DNA from: Mycobacterium sp. E2733
GTDB lineage: Bacteria > Actinomycetota > Actinomycetes > Mycobacteriales > Mycobacteriaceae
Reading direction: 5' to 3'
Assembly (NCBI RefSeq): GCF_001667585.1
Contig: NZ_LZJZ01000103.1
Coordinates: 1 to 64,000, forward strand
DNA length: 64,000 nt
The notes beneath the pieces were generated by a model. The model was not told the DNA's origin and ran no database searches. It was given only the letters and a program-made list of their open reading frames with translations. A program made the translations under genes and the position numbers. Positions 1 through 8,454 of the stretch are shown in pieces (positions within the stretch are counted from its first letter, which is position 1; each line of letters starts with the position of its first letter).

Positions 1-72
1 TCATCCTGGCGCTGATCGGGCTGCACCTGGCGATGGTCTGGTTCCAGAAGCACACCCAGTACACCGGCCGGG
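1..72 (+). pseudogene. qcrB: qcrB internal fragment (cytochrome bc1 cytochrome b subunit), interrupted
   Basis: Frame 3 reads ILALIGLHLAMVWFQKHTQ, a stretch I recognise from the middle of mycobacterial QcrB, the cytochrome b subunit of the menaquinol:cytochrome c reductase in the plasma membrane. After the HTQ-Y-T-G residues similarity stops: the frame runs into inverted mmpS3 sequence and ends at a TGA at 117-119. Actinobacterial QcrB is roughly 550 residues, so more than half of the protein, including later membrane helices and the C-terminal tail, is missing at this point. The gene enters from the left edge, so its 5' part lies outside the window. Either the gene is truly broken or the junction is an assembly artefact. 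Confidence 0.7.
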
Positions 73-342
73 CCGCGGCAGGTGACCTACTCCGTGACCG
101 GCACCAAGGCGCCCGGTGACATCATCTCGGTGACCTACGTCGATGCGTCCGGTCGACGCCGCACGCAGCACAACGTGTACATCCCGTGGTCGATGACCGT
201 CACGCCGATCTCGCAGTCCGACGTGGGCTCCGTCGAGGCGTCCAGCCTCTTCCGGGTCAGCCGGCTCAACTGCTCGATCACGACCAGCGACGGAACGGTC
301 CTCTCGTCGAACACCAACGACTCACCGCAGACGAGCTGCTGA
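70..342 (+). pseudogene. mmpS3: mmpS3 3' fragment, inverted relative to its 5' part
   Basis: From GPRQ at about 70-81 the frame continues through VTYSVTGTKAPGDIISVTY to the C-terminal SPQTSC and a TGA at 340-342. This is the conserved C-terminal domain of MmpS3, a membrane-anchored MmpS-family protein with an extracytoplasmic beta domain. It lies on the plus strand, whereas the matching N-terminal half lies on the minus strand at 853-1192. The transmembrane and proline/threonine-rich linker expected between the halves (about 100 residues by memory of M. tuberculosis MmpS3) is absent. A GTG at 82 could start translation but would give a domain without an anchor, so I treat it as a broken gene. 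Confidence 0.75.
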
Positions 343-929
343 TGGTCAGCAGGTATTCGGCGTACCGCCGCGGGGCGGGGGACGACACCATCTCGCCCGA
401 CGTCATCGACCGCATACTGATCGGGGCGTGCGCCGCCATCTGGCTGGTATTGCTGGGCGTGAGTGTGGCCGCGGCCGTCGCGCTGACTGACTTGGGGCGG
501 GGCTTTCACAAAGCGGCGAGCGGCACCCACGGCACCTCGTGGGTGTTGTACGCCGTGATCATCGTGTCCGCGCTGATCATCGCCGGGGCGATCCCGATGC
601 TGTTGCGGGCCCGCCGGATGGCACAGGACGAGCCGGCCGCCCGGGGTATGACGGCGCCCAACCGGCCCCCGGTGCGCCTGATGTCCCAGGCGCCGCGCAC
701 CGCGGCCGAACGGGCGCGGCAACCCCGGGTGCAGGCGCCGGTTCATGTGGCCGACTCCGAGTGGTCGGGTGAGGCGGTCGATCGGGTGTGGCTGCGAGGT
801 ACCGTGCTGTTGGTCGCCGCGATGGGCGCGGCCCTGGTCGCGGTGGCCACGGCGACCCCGACCACCCACGGCCAGCGCGGAGCACCGTGTTCGTCCTCGG
901 CGTCGGCCGACTCGTCGAAGGTGTCGTAG
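342..929 (+). pseudogene. DUF2561 membrane protein (Rv2197c-like), 3' truncated and inverted
   Basis: ATG at 342 overlaps the mmpS3 stop (TGATG), as expected for a co-transcribed downstream gene. The product starts MVSRYSAYRRG and has two hydrophobic segments at about residues 25-48 and 65-87. It then has a basic linker and a third segment after EAVDRVWLRGTVLL. Similarity to Rv2197c ends at VAVAT (about position 855); the remaining frame to the TAG at 927-929 is antisense mmpS3 and not natural protein. The last 50 or so residues of the family, including the fourth membrane helix, are therefore missing. The function of DUF2561 proteins is unknown. In M. tuberculosis this gene is on the opposite strand to qcrB; here it is on the same strand. 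Confidence 0.7.
837..857. repeat. near-palindrome at the inversion junction
   Basis: The 21 bases here are nearly self-complementary around the perfect palindrome GTGGCCAC (843-850). Read on the plus strand they encode VAVAT of the DUF2561 protein; read on the minus strand they also encode VAVAT, at the start of the MmpS3 transmembrane segment. The two coding sequences therefore share an inverted microhomology exactly where their orientations switch. That is the expected footprint of fold-back recombination, or of a template-switching chimera. Confidence 0.6.
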
Positions 930-1192
930 TCGTAGAGCCTGAGGTCGGCCGGCAGGTACGGGCCGCTGATGAAGTGCTCGGACTCCGGAGCCGAGTAGGC
1001 CCGCGAATAGGCGTCGGTCTGGCCCGTCTGGTCGGCCGCCGGCTCGGCGCCGTCATCGAAGGGTTCGATCTCGTCGACGTGCCCGGATTCGGGGGCGTCC
1101 GCGGGCTCGATGTCGGAATCCGGTTGGTGGGGAGCCTCGTTCACGGGACCGGGTTCCTCAGGATCCCGTTCCGGTGGTTTCGGCCCGTTCAT
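853..1192 (-). pseudogene. mmpS3: mmpS3 5' fragment
   Basis: Starting at an ATG at 1192 the minus strand encodes an acidic cytoplasmic region rich in Glu, Asp and Pro (MNGPKPPERDPEEPG). It continues to APRWPWVVGVAVAT, the beginning of the single membrane helix of MmpS3. At about 850 the sequence leaves mmpS3 and enters inverted DUF2561 sequence, so the frame continues as nonsense to 743. In M. tuberculosis the gene order is ctaC-ctaF-mmpS3 on one strand, which is kept here for the 5' part. The missing middle and the inverted 3' part at 70-342 make this a broken copy as assembled. Confidence 0.75.
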
Positions 1193-1373
1193 CTCTGCCT
1201 GCCCTGTCCGACTGCCTCACCAGCGCGCGGGGCCCCGGGGCCATATCGTTGCGCGCGCGCTTGAGAAATTGTCATTTGCCTGGGCAAAACACTACCGAAC
1301 CGAGAGGGGCAAAGAAGTCTTGGCGAACCGGCCACAGATCACGTGATCGGATTGTGACCTTAACGGCTGGCGA

Positions 1374-1793
1374 TCAGTGCTTCTCGGGCCCGACGTAGTA
1401 CTCGAAGACCAGTCCACCAACCGAAGCGAGGACGAACATCACCCCCGCGGCGATCAGCCACGGCAGCCACAGCGCGATGCCCACCGCGCTCACCGACGCC
1501 GACAGCGCGATCAGGATCGGCCACCAGCTATGCGGGCTGAAGAAGCCCAATTCACCTGCTCCGTCGCTGATCTCGGCGCCCTCGTAATCCTCGGGCCGAG
1601 TATCGATGCGGCGCGCCACGAACCGGAAGAAGGTGGCCACGATCAATGCCAGTCCCCCGGTCAGCGCCAGCGCGGTGGTCCCGGCCCACTCCTCACCGCC
1701 GGTGGCGAAAAGCGCCGTCAGCACCCCATAAAGCACCGAAACCACAATGAAGAACCCGGCGACGAATTCGAAAAGCCTGGCTTCGATATGCAT
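1374..1793 (-). CDS. ctaF: cytochrome c oxidase subunit 4
   Basis: This 139-residue membrane protein is CtaF, the actinobacterial subunit IV of the aa3-type cytochrome c oxidase that forms a supercomplex with cytochrome bcc. It starts MHIEARLFEF and shows four hydrophobic segments at about residues 7-30, 38-58, 92-110 and 113-132. It ends in FEYYVGPEKH, a family-typical terminus. Its start lies 13 bases after the ctaC stop, so ctaC and ctaF are co-transcribed, and mmpS3 follows downstream in the M. tuberculosis order (Rv2200c-Rv2199c-Rv2198c). Length matches the family. Confidence 0.95.
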   Translation of the reverse strand: MHIEARLFEFVAGFFIVVSVLYGVLTALFATGGEEWAGTTALALTGGLALIVATFFRFVARRIDTRPEDYEGAEISDGAGELGFFSPHSWWPILIALSASVSAVGIALWLPWLIAAGVMFVLASVGGLVFEYYVGPEKH

Positions 1794-1806
1794 TTGGTGT
1801 CCTAAC

Positions 1807-2883
1807 CTACTGGCTTCCGGCCAACTGGCCGCGCTTGGTGTCGAACGGGTGAGTGGTCACCGCGAGCGGCGCCTGACCGATCGCCTGCAATGCCTGGGCG
1901 TTGCTCTTGCCATCGATCCGCTGCTGCAGGTAAGCCTTGAAGTCGTTGGGCGGCACCACCCGAACCTCGAAGTTCATCATCGAGTGATACGTGCCACAGA
2001 ACTCGGCACAGTGCCCGACGAACGCCCCGGGCTTTTTGATGTCGTCGACCTGGAAGACGTTGATCGAGTTGTTCGCCTCGGCGTTGGGGATCACGTCACG
2101 CTTGAACAGGAACTCCGGCACCCAGAAGGTGTGGACGACGTCCGCGGACGCCAGGCGGAACTGGATGCGCTTGCTTGTGGGCAGAACCAGCACCGGGATC
2201 TCGTCGCTGGTTCCCAGGGTTTCGACCTTGTCGAAGTTCAGGTAGGTGCGGTCGGAGGTGTTGAGCCCGCGCACCGGTCCGACCAGCTCCTCGCCGTGGG
2301 CGTCCTTGCCTTCGGGCTTGGAGACCATGGCTTTCTTGCGCGCCTGGTCCACACCGTCGTAGGTCAGCGTGCCGTCCTTGAAGTCGACGCGCTGGTAGCC
2401 GAACTTCCAGTTCCACTGGAAGGCGGTGACATCGACCACCACCTCGGGGTCCTTGTCGATGTGCAGCATCTTCTCCTGCACCACCACGGTGAAGTAGAAC
2501 AACACCGAGATGATCAGGAACGGCGTCACGGTGAGCACCAGCTCCAGCGGCATGTTGTAGCCGAACTGGCGGGGCAGCTCGGTGTCAGTGGCCTTTTTGC
2601 GGTGGAAGGCGGTCGCCCAAAAGATCAGGCCCCACACGATGACGCCGACCACCAGCGAGGCGATCGTCGCTCCGATCCACAGCTCGCGGTTGAGCTGGGC
2701 CTGCGGGGTGATGCCCTTGGGCCAGCCCAGACCCAGCACGTCCGACCAACCGCATCCGCTCAGGGTCAATGCCAACACGCCGAACGTCGCGGCCAGCGCC
2801 AGCGGCCGCCGACGACGGGACGGACCCTGCCGAAACCTGCCCTGCGACATACGTTGCGAACGGACCTGCTCGCGAGGTGTCAC
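1807..2883 (-). CDS. ctaC: cytochrome c oxidase subunit 2
   Basis: CtaC carries the CuA centre that accepts electrons from cytochrome c and passes them to the aa3 oxidase. I chose the GTG at 2883 (MTPREQVRSQRMSQG); a downstream ATG (MSQGRF) is possible. A basic N-terminus leads to a lipobox-like LTLSGC, suggesting a lipid-anchored mature protein, followed by two membrane helices (about residues 70-90 and 110-135). The periplasmic cupredoxin domain follows. CuA ligands are visible in HCAEFCGTYHSMM near the C-terminus (two Cys, flanking His, Met), and the Trp-rich FQWNWKFGY is the cytochrome c docking patch. It is divergent from asnB. Confidence 0.95.
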   Translation of the reverse strand: MTPREQVRSQRMSQGRFRQGPSRRRRPLALAATFGVLALTLSGCGWSDVLGLGWPKGITPQAQLNRELWIGATIASLVVGVIVWGLIFWATAFHRKKATDTELPRQFGYNMPLELVLTVTPFLIISVLFYFTVVVQEKMLHIDKDPEVVVDVTAFQWNWKFGYQRVDFKDGTLTYDGVDQARKKAMVSKPEGKDAHGEELVGPVRGLNTSDRTYLNFDKVETLGTSDEIPVLVLPTSKRIQFRLASADVVHTFWVPEFLFKRDVIPNAEANNSINVFQVDDIKKPGAFVGHCAEFCGTYHSMMNFEVRVVPPNDFKAYLQQRIDGKSNAQALQAIGQAPLAVTTHPFDTKRGQLAGSQ

Positions 2884-3040
2884 GTTGGCGCCTCCTGCTC
2901 GGATATCGAATACTACGCAGCGTAGACCACGCCGCTGACCCGAGCGACGAAACCCCGGCCCGCTGGGCCGCCCGGCCATTTGTGGACGTGCCGGGTGCGA
3001 CCGCAACGGACCTGCCCAACGTGCGGCATACTGGGGCGCC

Positions 3041-4993
3041 GTGTGTGGTCTGCTGGCGTTCGTCGCCGCCCCGGACGGTGCCACTGACGACGCTGCCGCC
3101 CGGGCCGACGATGCCATCGCGCGCGCGTCGCATCTGATGCGCCACCGCGGCCCCGACGAGCCCGGCACGTGGACGGACCCCGGTGCCGACGGATCGGTCG
3201 TGTTCGGCTTCAACCGGCTGTCGATCATCGACATCGCGCATTCGCACCAGCCCCTGCGGTGGGGACCGCCGGAAGCGCCCGACCGCTACGTGCTGGTGTT
3301 CAACGGGGAGATCTACAACTACCTCGAGCTGCGCGACGAGCTCGCCACCGCGCACGGTGCGGTGTTCGCGACCGACGGCGACGGCGAGGCCATCGTCGCC
3401 GGCTACCACTACTGGGGCACCGACGTGCTCACCCGGCTGCGCGGCATGTTCGCCTTCGCCCTGTGGGACACCGTCACCCTCGAATTGTTCTGCGCCCGAG
3501 ACCCGTTCGGCATCAAGCCGCTCTTCATGGCGACCGGCGCCGGCGGCACGGCGGTGGCCAGCGAAAAGAAGTGCCTGCTGGACCTCGCGGAGTTGGGCGG
3601 ATTCGACACCGGGATCGACGAGCGTGCCGTCCAGCACTACACCGTGCTGCAGTACGTGCCCGAGCCCGAGACGCTGCATCGCGGGGTGCGCCGGCTCGAA
3701 TCCGGCTGCTACGCGCGGATCCGGCCCGGGCGGCAGCCGGAGGTGACCCGCTATTTCGTGCCACGGTTCGCCGCCACACCCATCACCCCGGGCACCGAGC
3801 AGGCCCGCTACGACGAGATCACGGCGGTGCTCGAGGACTCGGTGGCCAAGCACATGCGCGCCGACGTCACCGTCGGGGCGTTCCTGTCCGGGGGCATCGA
3901 TTCCACCGCCATCGCGGCGCTGGCCATCCGGCACAACCCCAACCTGATCACCTTCACCACCGGTTTCGAACGGGAGGGGTTTTCCGAGATCGACGTCGCG
4001 ATCGCCTCGGCCGAGGCGATCGGCGCCCGGCACATCGCCAAGGTGGTCCATCCGGGCGAGTTCGTCGCCGCCCTGCCCGAGATCGTCTGGTACCTGGACG
4101 AACCGGTGGCCGACCCCGCCCTGGTGCCGCTGTTCTTCGTCGCCCGGGAGGCTCGCAAGCACGTCAAGGTGGTGCTGTCCGGGGAGGGCGCCGACGAGCT
4201 CTTCGGCGGCTACACGATCTACCGGGAACCGTTGTCGCTCAAGCCTTTCAACTATTTGCCGCGGCCGCTGCGGCGCTCGATGGGCAAGGTGTCCAAGCCG
4301 CTGCCGGAGGGGATGCGGGGCAAGAGCCTGCTGCACCGCGGCTCGCTGACGCTCGAGGAGCGCTACTACGGCAACGCCCGCAGCTTCTCCGACGCCCAGC
4401 TGCGCGACGTGCTGCCGGGCTTTCGCGAGGAATGGACCCACACCGACGTCACCGCCTCCGTGTACGCCCAGTCAGCCGGCTGGGACCCGGTGGCCCGCAT
4501 GCAGCACATCGACCTGTTCACCTGGCTGCGCGGCGACATCCTGGTCAAGGCGGACAAGATGACGATGGCCAACTCGCTGGAGCTGCGGGTGCCGTTCCTC
4601 GATCCCGAGGTGTTCGCCGTCGCCTCCCGGCTGCCCGTCGAGGCCAAGATCACCCGCACCACCACCAAGTACGCGCTGCGGCGGGCCCTCGAGCCGATCG
4701 TTCCGTCGCACGTGCTGCACCGGCCCAAGCTCGGGTTCCCGGTGCCGATCCGGCACTGGCTGCGCGCGGGCGAACTGCTGGACTGGGCCTACGGGTTGGC
4801 GGCGTCCTCGCAGGCCGGTCACCTCGTCGACCTGGCCGCCGTCCGGCGGATGCTCGACGAGCACCGCAACGGCGTCAGCGATCACAGCCGCCGGCTGTGG
4901 ACGCTGCTGATCTTCATGCTCTGGCACGCGATCTTCGTCGAGCGCAGCGTGGTGCCGCAGATCAGCGAGCCGGTGTATCCCGTGCAGCTGTAA
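3041..4993 (+). CDS. asnB: glutamine-hydrolysing asparagine synthetase
   Basis: The protein (650 residues) makes asparagine from aspartate, ATP and glutamine in the cytosol. The GTG at 3041 is chosen because it places Cys at position 2 (MCGLLAF), the N-terminal nucleophile of class II glutamine amidotransferases. RHRGPDE, FNGEIYNY and DGEAIVAGY complete the glutaminase domain (about 1-215). The synthetase domain has the PP-loop SGGIDS at about residues 283-288 and GEGADELFGGY further on. The gene is Rv2201-like and is convergent with adoK; the spacer holds a large hairpin. Product length is as usual for the mycobacterial enzyme. Confidence 0.96.
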   Translation: MCGLLAFVAAPDGATDDAAARADDAIARASHLMRHRGPDEPGTWTDPGADGSVVFGFNRLSIIDIAHSHQPLRWGPPEAPDRYVLVFNGEIYNYLELRDELATAHGAVFATDGDGEAIVAGYHYWGTDVLTRLRGMFAFALWDTVTLELFCARDPFGIKPLFMATGAGGTAVASEKKCLLDLAELGGFDTGIDERAVQHYTVLQYVPEPETLHRGVRRLESGCYARIRPGRQPEVTRYFVPRFAATPITPGTEQARYDEITAVLEDSVAKHMRADVTVGAFLSGGIDSTAIAALAIRHNPNLITFTTGFEREGFSEIDVAIASAEAIGARHIAKVVHPGEFVAALPEIVWYLDEPVADPALVPLFFVAREARKHVKVVLSGEGADELFGGYTIYREPLSLKPFNYLPRPLRRSMGKVSKPLPEGMRGKSLLHRGSLTLEERYYGNARSFSDAQLRDVLPGFREEWTHTDVTASVYAQSAGWDPVARMQHIDLFTWLRGDILVKADKMTMANSLELRVPFLDPEVFAVASRLPVEAKITRTTTKYALRRALEPIVPSHVLHRPKLGFPVPIRHWLRAGELLDWAYGLAASSQAGHLVDLAAVRRMLDEHRNGVSDHSRRLWTLLIFMLWHAIFVERSVVPQISEPVYPVQL

Positions 4994-5010
4994 GCCGGGC
5001 TCGCGAGCTT

Positions 5011-5064
5011 CGAGTGTGAACCCTGGGCGGAGATTTTCGGCGTGTCGCCGCCCTCAGCTCACGC
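5011..5064. terminator. palindromic intergenic hairpin between convergent asnB and adoK
   Basis: The two arms GTGTGAACCCTGGGCGG and CCGCCCTCAGCTCACGC are imperfect inverted complements. They enclose a smaller perfect hairpin CGGCG-TGT-CGCCG preceded by AGATTTT. It lies 18 bases past the asnB stop and 10 bases before the adoK stop, so it could act as a bidirectional terminator. The style (GTGTGAAC arm, GATTTTCGGCGTGTCG centre) resembles palindromes I remember from many mycobacterial intergenic spaces, so it may also be a member of a dispersed repeat family. Confidence 0.55.
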
Positions 5065-5073
5065 CGGATGCCG

Positions 5074-6048
5074 TCAGGCCAGCACCGCGGCGATCTCGTG
5101 GGCCGCGTCGTCGCCGTAGGCGCCGGACAACCGGCTCACCGCGGTCTCGCGGTCCCAGTCCCAGTTCTGGGTACCGGTCGATTCCAGCACCAGCACCGCC
5201 ACCAGGGAGCCCAGCTGCGCGGAGCGTTCCAGGTTCAGGCCGGCGCTGCGCCCGGTGAGGAAACCGGCCCGAAACGCGTCGCCGACGCCGGTGGGGTCGG
5301 TCTGGCTGGTCTCGGGCACCACGCCCACGTGGGTCGTGGTGCCATCCGACTCCACGATGTCCACGCCCTTGGGGCCCAGCGTGGTCACCCGCAGGCCGAC
5401 CTTGCCTTGCACGTCGGACTCCGACCAGCCGGTCTTGTTGAGCAGCAGCTCCCACTCGTAGTCGTTGGTGAACAGGTAGGCGGCGCCGTCGACGAGCTTG
5501 TTGATCTCTTGGCCGGAGAGGCGGGGCAGCTGCTGAGAAGGGTCTGCGGCGAAGGGCAGGCCCAGCTTGCGGCACTCCTCGGTGTGCACCACCATCGCGT
5601 CGGGGTCGTTGGCACCGATGATCACCAGGTCCGGCTCACCGATGGACGACACCACGTCGGCGAGCTTGATGTTGCGGGCCTCCGACATGGCGCCCGGGTA
5701 GAACGAGGCGATCTGGGCCATGTCGACGTCGGTGGTGCAGGTGAATCGGGCCGTGTGCGCCGTCTCCGAGATCAGCACGTTGTCGCAGTTGACGCCGTGC
5801 GACTGCAGCCACTGCCGGTAGTCGTCGAAGTCGTCGCCGGCCGCGCCGACCAGGGCCACGTCACCGCCGAGCACGCCGATGGCGAAGGCGATGTTGCCCG
5901 CCACGCCGCCGCGGTGGATCACCAGGTCGTCGACCAGAAAACTGAGCGATACCTTCTGCAAGTGTTCAGCCAGCAGGTGCTCGGAAAACTTGCCGGGGAA
6001 CCGCATCAAATTATCGGTCGCAATCGAACCTGTCACCGCGATCGTCAC
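5074..6048 (-). CDS. adoK: adenosine kinase (PfkB/ribokinase family)
   Basis: This 324-residue protein phosphorylates adenosine to AMP in purine salvage; mycobacterial AdoK is closer to bacterial sugar kinases than to eukaryotic adenosine kinases. The start is a GTG at 6048 with GGAG 7 bases upstream. Visible family features are the N-terminal GSIATDNLMRFPGKF, the substrate-binding glycine pair in HRGGVAGNIA (46-55), and the C-terminal PfkB signature DPTGVGDAF (251-259) with the catalytic base Asp257. It corresponds to Rv2202c and is divergent from the next gene. An older name is cbhK. Confidence 0.93.
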   Translation of the reverse strand: MTIAVTGSIATDNLMRFPGKFSEHLLAEHLQKVSLSFLVDDLVIHRGGVAGNIAFAIGVLGGDVALVGAAGDDFDDYRQWLQSHGVNCDNVLISETAHTARFTCTTDVDMAQIASFYPGAMSEARNIKLADVVSSIGEPDLVIIGANDPDAMVVHTEECRKLGLPFAADPSQQLPRLSGQEINKLVDGAAYLFTNDYEWELLLNKTGWSESDVQGKVGLRVTTLGPKGVDIVESDGTTTHVGVVPETSQTDPTGVGDAFRAGFLTGRSAGLNLERSAQLGSLVAVLVLESTGTQNWDWDRETAVSRLSGAYGDDAAHEIAAVLA

Positions 6049-6246
6049 GAATGTCTCCGCCCTTCGTTAGTAAGGTTATCTAGCTTACGCACGCGTCCGG
6101 ACCGTCGCTGTGTCCACGGTCGGTGCGAAGCGGTGCGCTAGCCTCCCTAGGGAACTCGCTCAAGTCGCCGGGACCACGATGCTCGATCGGGGTATCCCGC
6201 ACCCAGCCCCGGTACAGGTCCCGTCTACCACCGTAGGAGAACCAGG

Positions 6247-6903
6247 ATGGCAGGTCCGCACTCGCCGAACCACACCGTCGGCGGCAGCGGACCCAGCGGA
6301 CCCGAGCGCTCGGCCGAATCTCAGCCGCTTGAGTTCCCCGACGACCCGCGGGCCGGCGGCCCGACAAGGGCCAATTATGCCGGGCCGCCTCCCCCACCGA
6401 TGCCCTACCCGCCGCGACGCTCCAAGCGCCGGCTGTTCATCGGCATGCTGCTGGCCATCGCGGTGGTGGCCGCGCTGACCGTGGCGATCGTCTACGGCGT
6501 CCGCACCAACGGGGCCAACACCGGGACCACGTTCTCGGAGGGCGCCGCCAAGACGGCCATCCAGGGGTACCTGGACGCGCTCGACCACCGCGACACCGAG
6601 GAGATCGAACGCAACGCGCTGTGCGGGATGTACGACGCCGTCCGCGACAAACGGTCTGACCAGGCGTTGGCCAAGCTGAGCAGCGACGCGTTCCGCAAGC
6701 AGTTCTCCCAGGTCGAGGTCACCTCGATCGACAAGATCGTCTACCTGTCGCAGTACCAGGCCCAGGCGCTGTTCACCATGCGGGCGTCGCCGGCCACCGG
6801 CGGCCCGATGCGCGGTCAATTGCAGGGCATCGCCCAGCTGCTGTTCCAGCGCGGTCAGATCATGGTGTGCTCGTACGTGCTCCGCACCGGGGGCTCGTAC
6901 TGA
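6247..6903 (+). CDS. conserved membrane-anchored protein (Rv2203-like)
   Basis: The product is 218 residues with a proline-rich cytoplasmic N-terminus (to about 58), basic PRRSKRR, a single membrane helix (about 59-81) and an extracytoplasmic domain. The outer domain (about 95-215) has the alpha-plus-beta pattern of NTF2/DUF4878-like lumazine-binding-type folds (AIQGYLDALDHRDTEEIE), and holds cysteines at CGMYDAV and VCSYVL that could form a disulfide. AGGAGAACCAGG lies directly before the ATG. Function is unknown; position and layout match Rv2203. It ends 18 bases from the convergent iron-sulfur insertion gene. Confidence 0.85.
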   Translation: MAGPHSPNHTVGGSGPSGPERSAESQPLEFPDDPRAGGPTRANYAGPPPPPMPYPPRRSKRRLFIGMLLAIAVVAALTVAIVYGVRTNGANTGTTFSEGAAKTAIQGYLDALDHRDTEEIERNALCGMYDAVRDKRSDQALAKLSSDAFRKQFSQVEVTSIDKIVYLSQYQAQALFTMRASPATGGPMRGQLQGIAQLLFQRGQIMVCSYVLRTGGSY

Positions 6904-6921
6904 GTTAGGGGCCCTACCCGG

Positions 6922-7278
6922 TCAGTTGAACGAGTCGCCGCAGGCGCACGAGCCGGTGGCGTTCGGGTTGTCGATCGTGAAGCCCTGCTTCTCGATGGTG
7001 TCGACGAAATCGATGGACGCGCCCTCCACGTAGGGCGCGCTCATCCGGTCCACGGTCAGCGTCACACCGCCGAAGTCCGCGGTCAGGTCGCCATCCAGCG
7101 TCCGGTCGTCGAAGAAAAGGTTGTAGCGCAGGCCCGCGCACCCGCCCGGCTGGACCGCGATACGCAGGGCCAGGTCATCCCGGCCCTCCTGGTCGAGCAG
7201 GGACTTTGCCTTGGTGGCGGCGGCCTCGGTCAGGATCACGCCGTGCGTCTTGGCGGTCGACTCGTTTTGCACCGTCAT
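6922..7278 (-). CDS. A-type iron-sulfur cluster insertion protein (HesB/IscA/ErpA family)
   Basis: The 118-residue product matches A-type carriers that deliver Fe-S clusters to apoproteins. The three cluster-ligand cysteines are present: Cys47 in QPGGCAGLRY, and Cys111 and Cys113 in the terminal GSCACGDSFN. I chose ATG 7278 because GGAG precedes it by 5 bases; an upstream ATG at 7299 in the same frame has poorer support. It is Rv2204c-like. It is probably important for respiratory and lipoyl-synthase Fe-S enzymes, several of which are encoded in this window. Confidence 0.93.
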   Translation of the reverse strand: MTVQNESTAKTHGVILTEAAATKAKSLLDQEGRDDLALRIAVQPGGCAGLRYNLFFDDRTLDGDLTADFGGVTLTVDRMSAPYVEGASIDFVDTIEKQGFTIDNPNATGSCACGDSFN

Positions 7279-7377
7279 TGCTTCTCCTACATGCCTCATC
7301 GTTGGGTGGGTCCGTTCAGGTTCGAGCCCCTGGACTCGCGTTAAGCGGCCAGATCCGCCCGGAAAAAGCCCACTTGA

Positions 7378-8454
7378 TCAACGGTACCTTGCAGGACCGC
7401 TATTCCCGAGTCGCGCCGCCACTACAGATGCCAGACCCATGAGCTGATTGGCCGCGTCGGCCTGTGCCAGCCGCGCCGATCCGGCGTGCTCGGCGATCGA
7501 CAGGGCGGACATGATGCCCGCCGAGCGCACCGTGGCGTTGTCCAGGTCGACCTGCCCGGCCAGCACGATCACCGGCACTCCCCGCGGCCGCGCCGCGTCC
7601 GCGAGATAGCCCACCACTTTGCCGTGCAGGGACTGCTCGTCGAAGCGGCCTTCACCGGTGACGATGAGCTCCGCCATGTCCAGATCGTCGGCCAAACGGG
7701 TGTGATGGGCGATGATGGCCGCGCCCGACTCGCAGCGGCCGCCGAGCGCCAGCAGCCCGGCGCCGATCCCGCCGGCGGCGGCCGCGCCCGGTTCGGCGCT
7801 CACGTCGCGTCCGGCCACCGCTTCCAGGATCAGCGCCCACGCCTGGAGGCGGACTTCCAGGGCCGCGACGGTGACCGTGTCCGCACCCTTCTGCGGCCCG
7901 AACACCCTGGCAGCCCCCCACGGCCCGAGCAGGGGGTATTCGGTGTCCGAGGCGGCGATGAGCTCCACGTTGCCCAGCTGGCGGCGGGCGGAGTCCAGGC
8001 CGCCGAGCTCGGCGATCATCCCCTGCCCGCCGTCGGTGCAGGCGCTGCCGCCGAGGCCGACCACGATCCGCGTCGCCCCGGCCCGCATCGCCTCGGCGAT
8101 CAGCTGCCCCACTCCCCTGCTGTGGGCCGCCATCGCGGTCTCCGGGGTGGGCGGACCGCCCAGCAGGGCCAGGCCGCACGCCTGCGCGCATTCCAGGTAT
8201 GCGGTGGTCGTGGTGGGGTCGAACACCCATTTGGCCTCGACCATGGTGGAAAGCGGCCCGGATACCCGCAGCCGCCGCGTCTTGCCCAGCCGGCTGGCGA
8301 GCACCTCGACGAAGCCGGGGCCGCCGTCGGACTGCGGGGCGACGATGAACCGATCGCCCGGACGGCACCGGGTCCAGCCGGTCGCGATGGCCGCGGCCGC
8401 CTCGACGGCCGTCATGCTGTCGCCGTAGCAATCCGGAGCCACCAGGACGAGCAT
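7378..8454 (-). CDS. glycerate 2-kinase family protein (Rv2205c-like)
   Basis: This protein of 358 residues belongs to the GlxK/GarK glycerate kinase family, which phosphorylates glycerate with ATP. It begins MLVLVAPDCYGDSM (family APDxxKxS-like start). It contains VGLGGSACTDGGQGMI, the family's glycine-rich nucleotide-binding motif, and IVTGEGRFDEQSLHGK near the C-terminus. The same frame is open to an ATG at 8529, but 8454 gives the length I remember for Rv2205c and begins exactly at the conserved first strand, so I prefer it. The physiological substrate in mycobacteria is not established. Confidence 0.85.
   Translation of the reverse strand: MLVLVAPDCYGDSMTAVEAAAAIATGWTRCRPGDRFIVAPQSDGGPGFVEVLASRLGKTRRLRVSGPLSTMVEAKWVFDPTTTTAYLECAQACGLALLGGPPTPETAMAAHSRGVGQLIAEAMRAGATRIVVGLGGSACTDGGQGMIAELGGLDSARRQLGNVELIAASDTEYPLLGPWGAARVFGPQKGADTVTVAALEVRLQAWALILEAVAGRDVSAEPGAAAAGGIGAGLLALGGRCESGAAIIAHHTRLADDLDMAELIVTGEGRFDEQSLHGKVVGYLADAARPRGVPVIVLAGQVDLDNATVRSAGIMSALSIAEHAGSARLAQADAANQLMGLASVVAARLGNSGPARYR

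Noticed and set aside
135..869. Long open frame on the minus strand opposite the mmpS3/DUF2561 fragments
   Set aside because: It is rich in Arg, Gly and Pro, has no family resemblance, and is the antisense of recognisable protein. High GC makes such frames common here.
7300..7377. Possible tRNA (TTCGAGCCCC resembles a T-loop)
   Set aside because: No acceptor stem or anticodon arm can be built around it.
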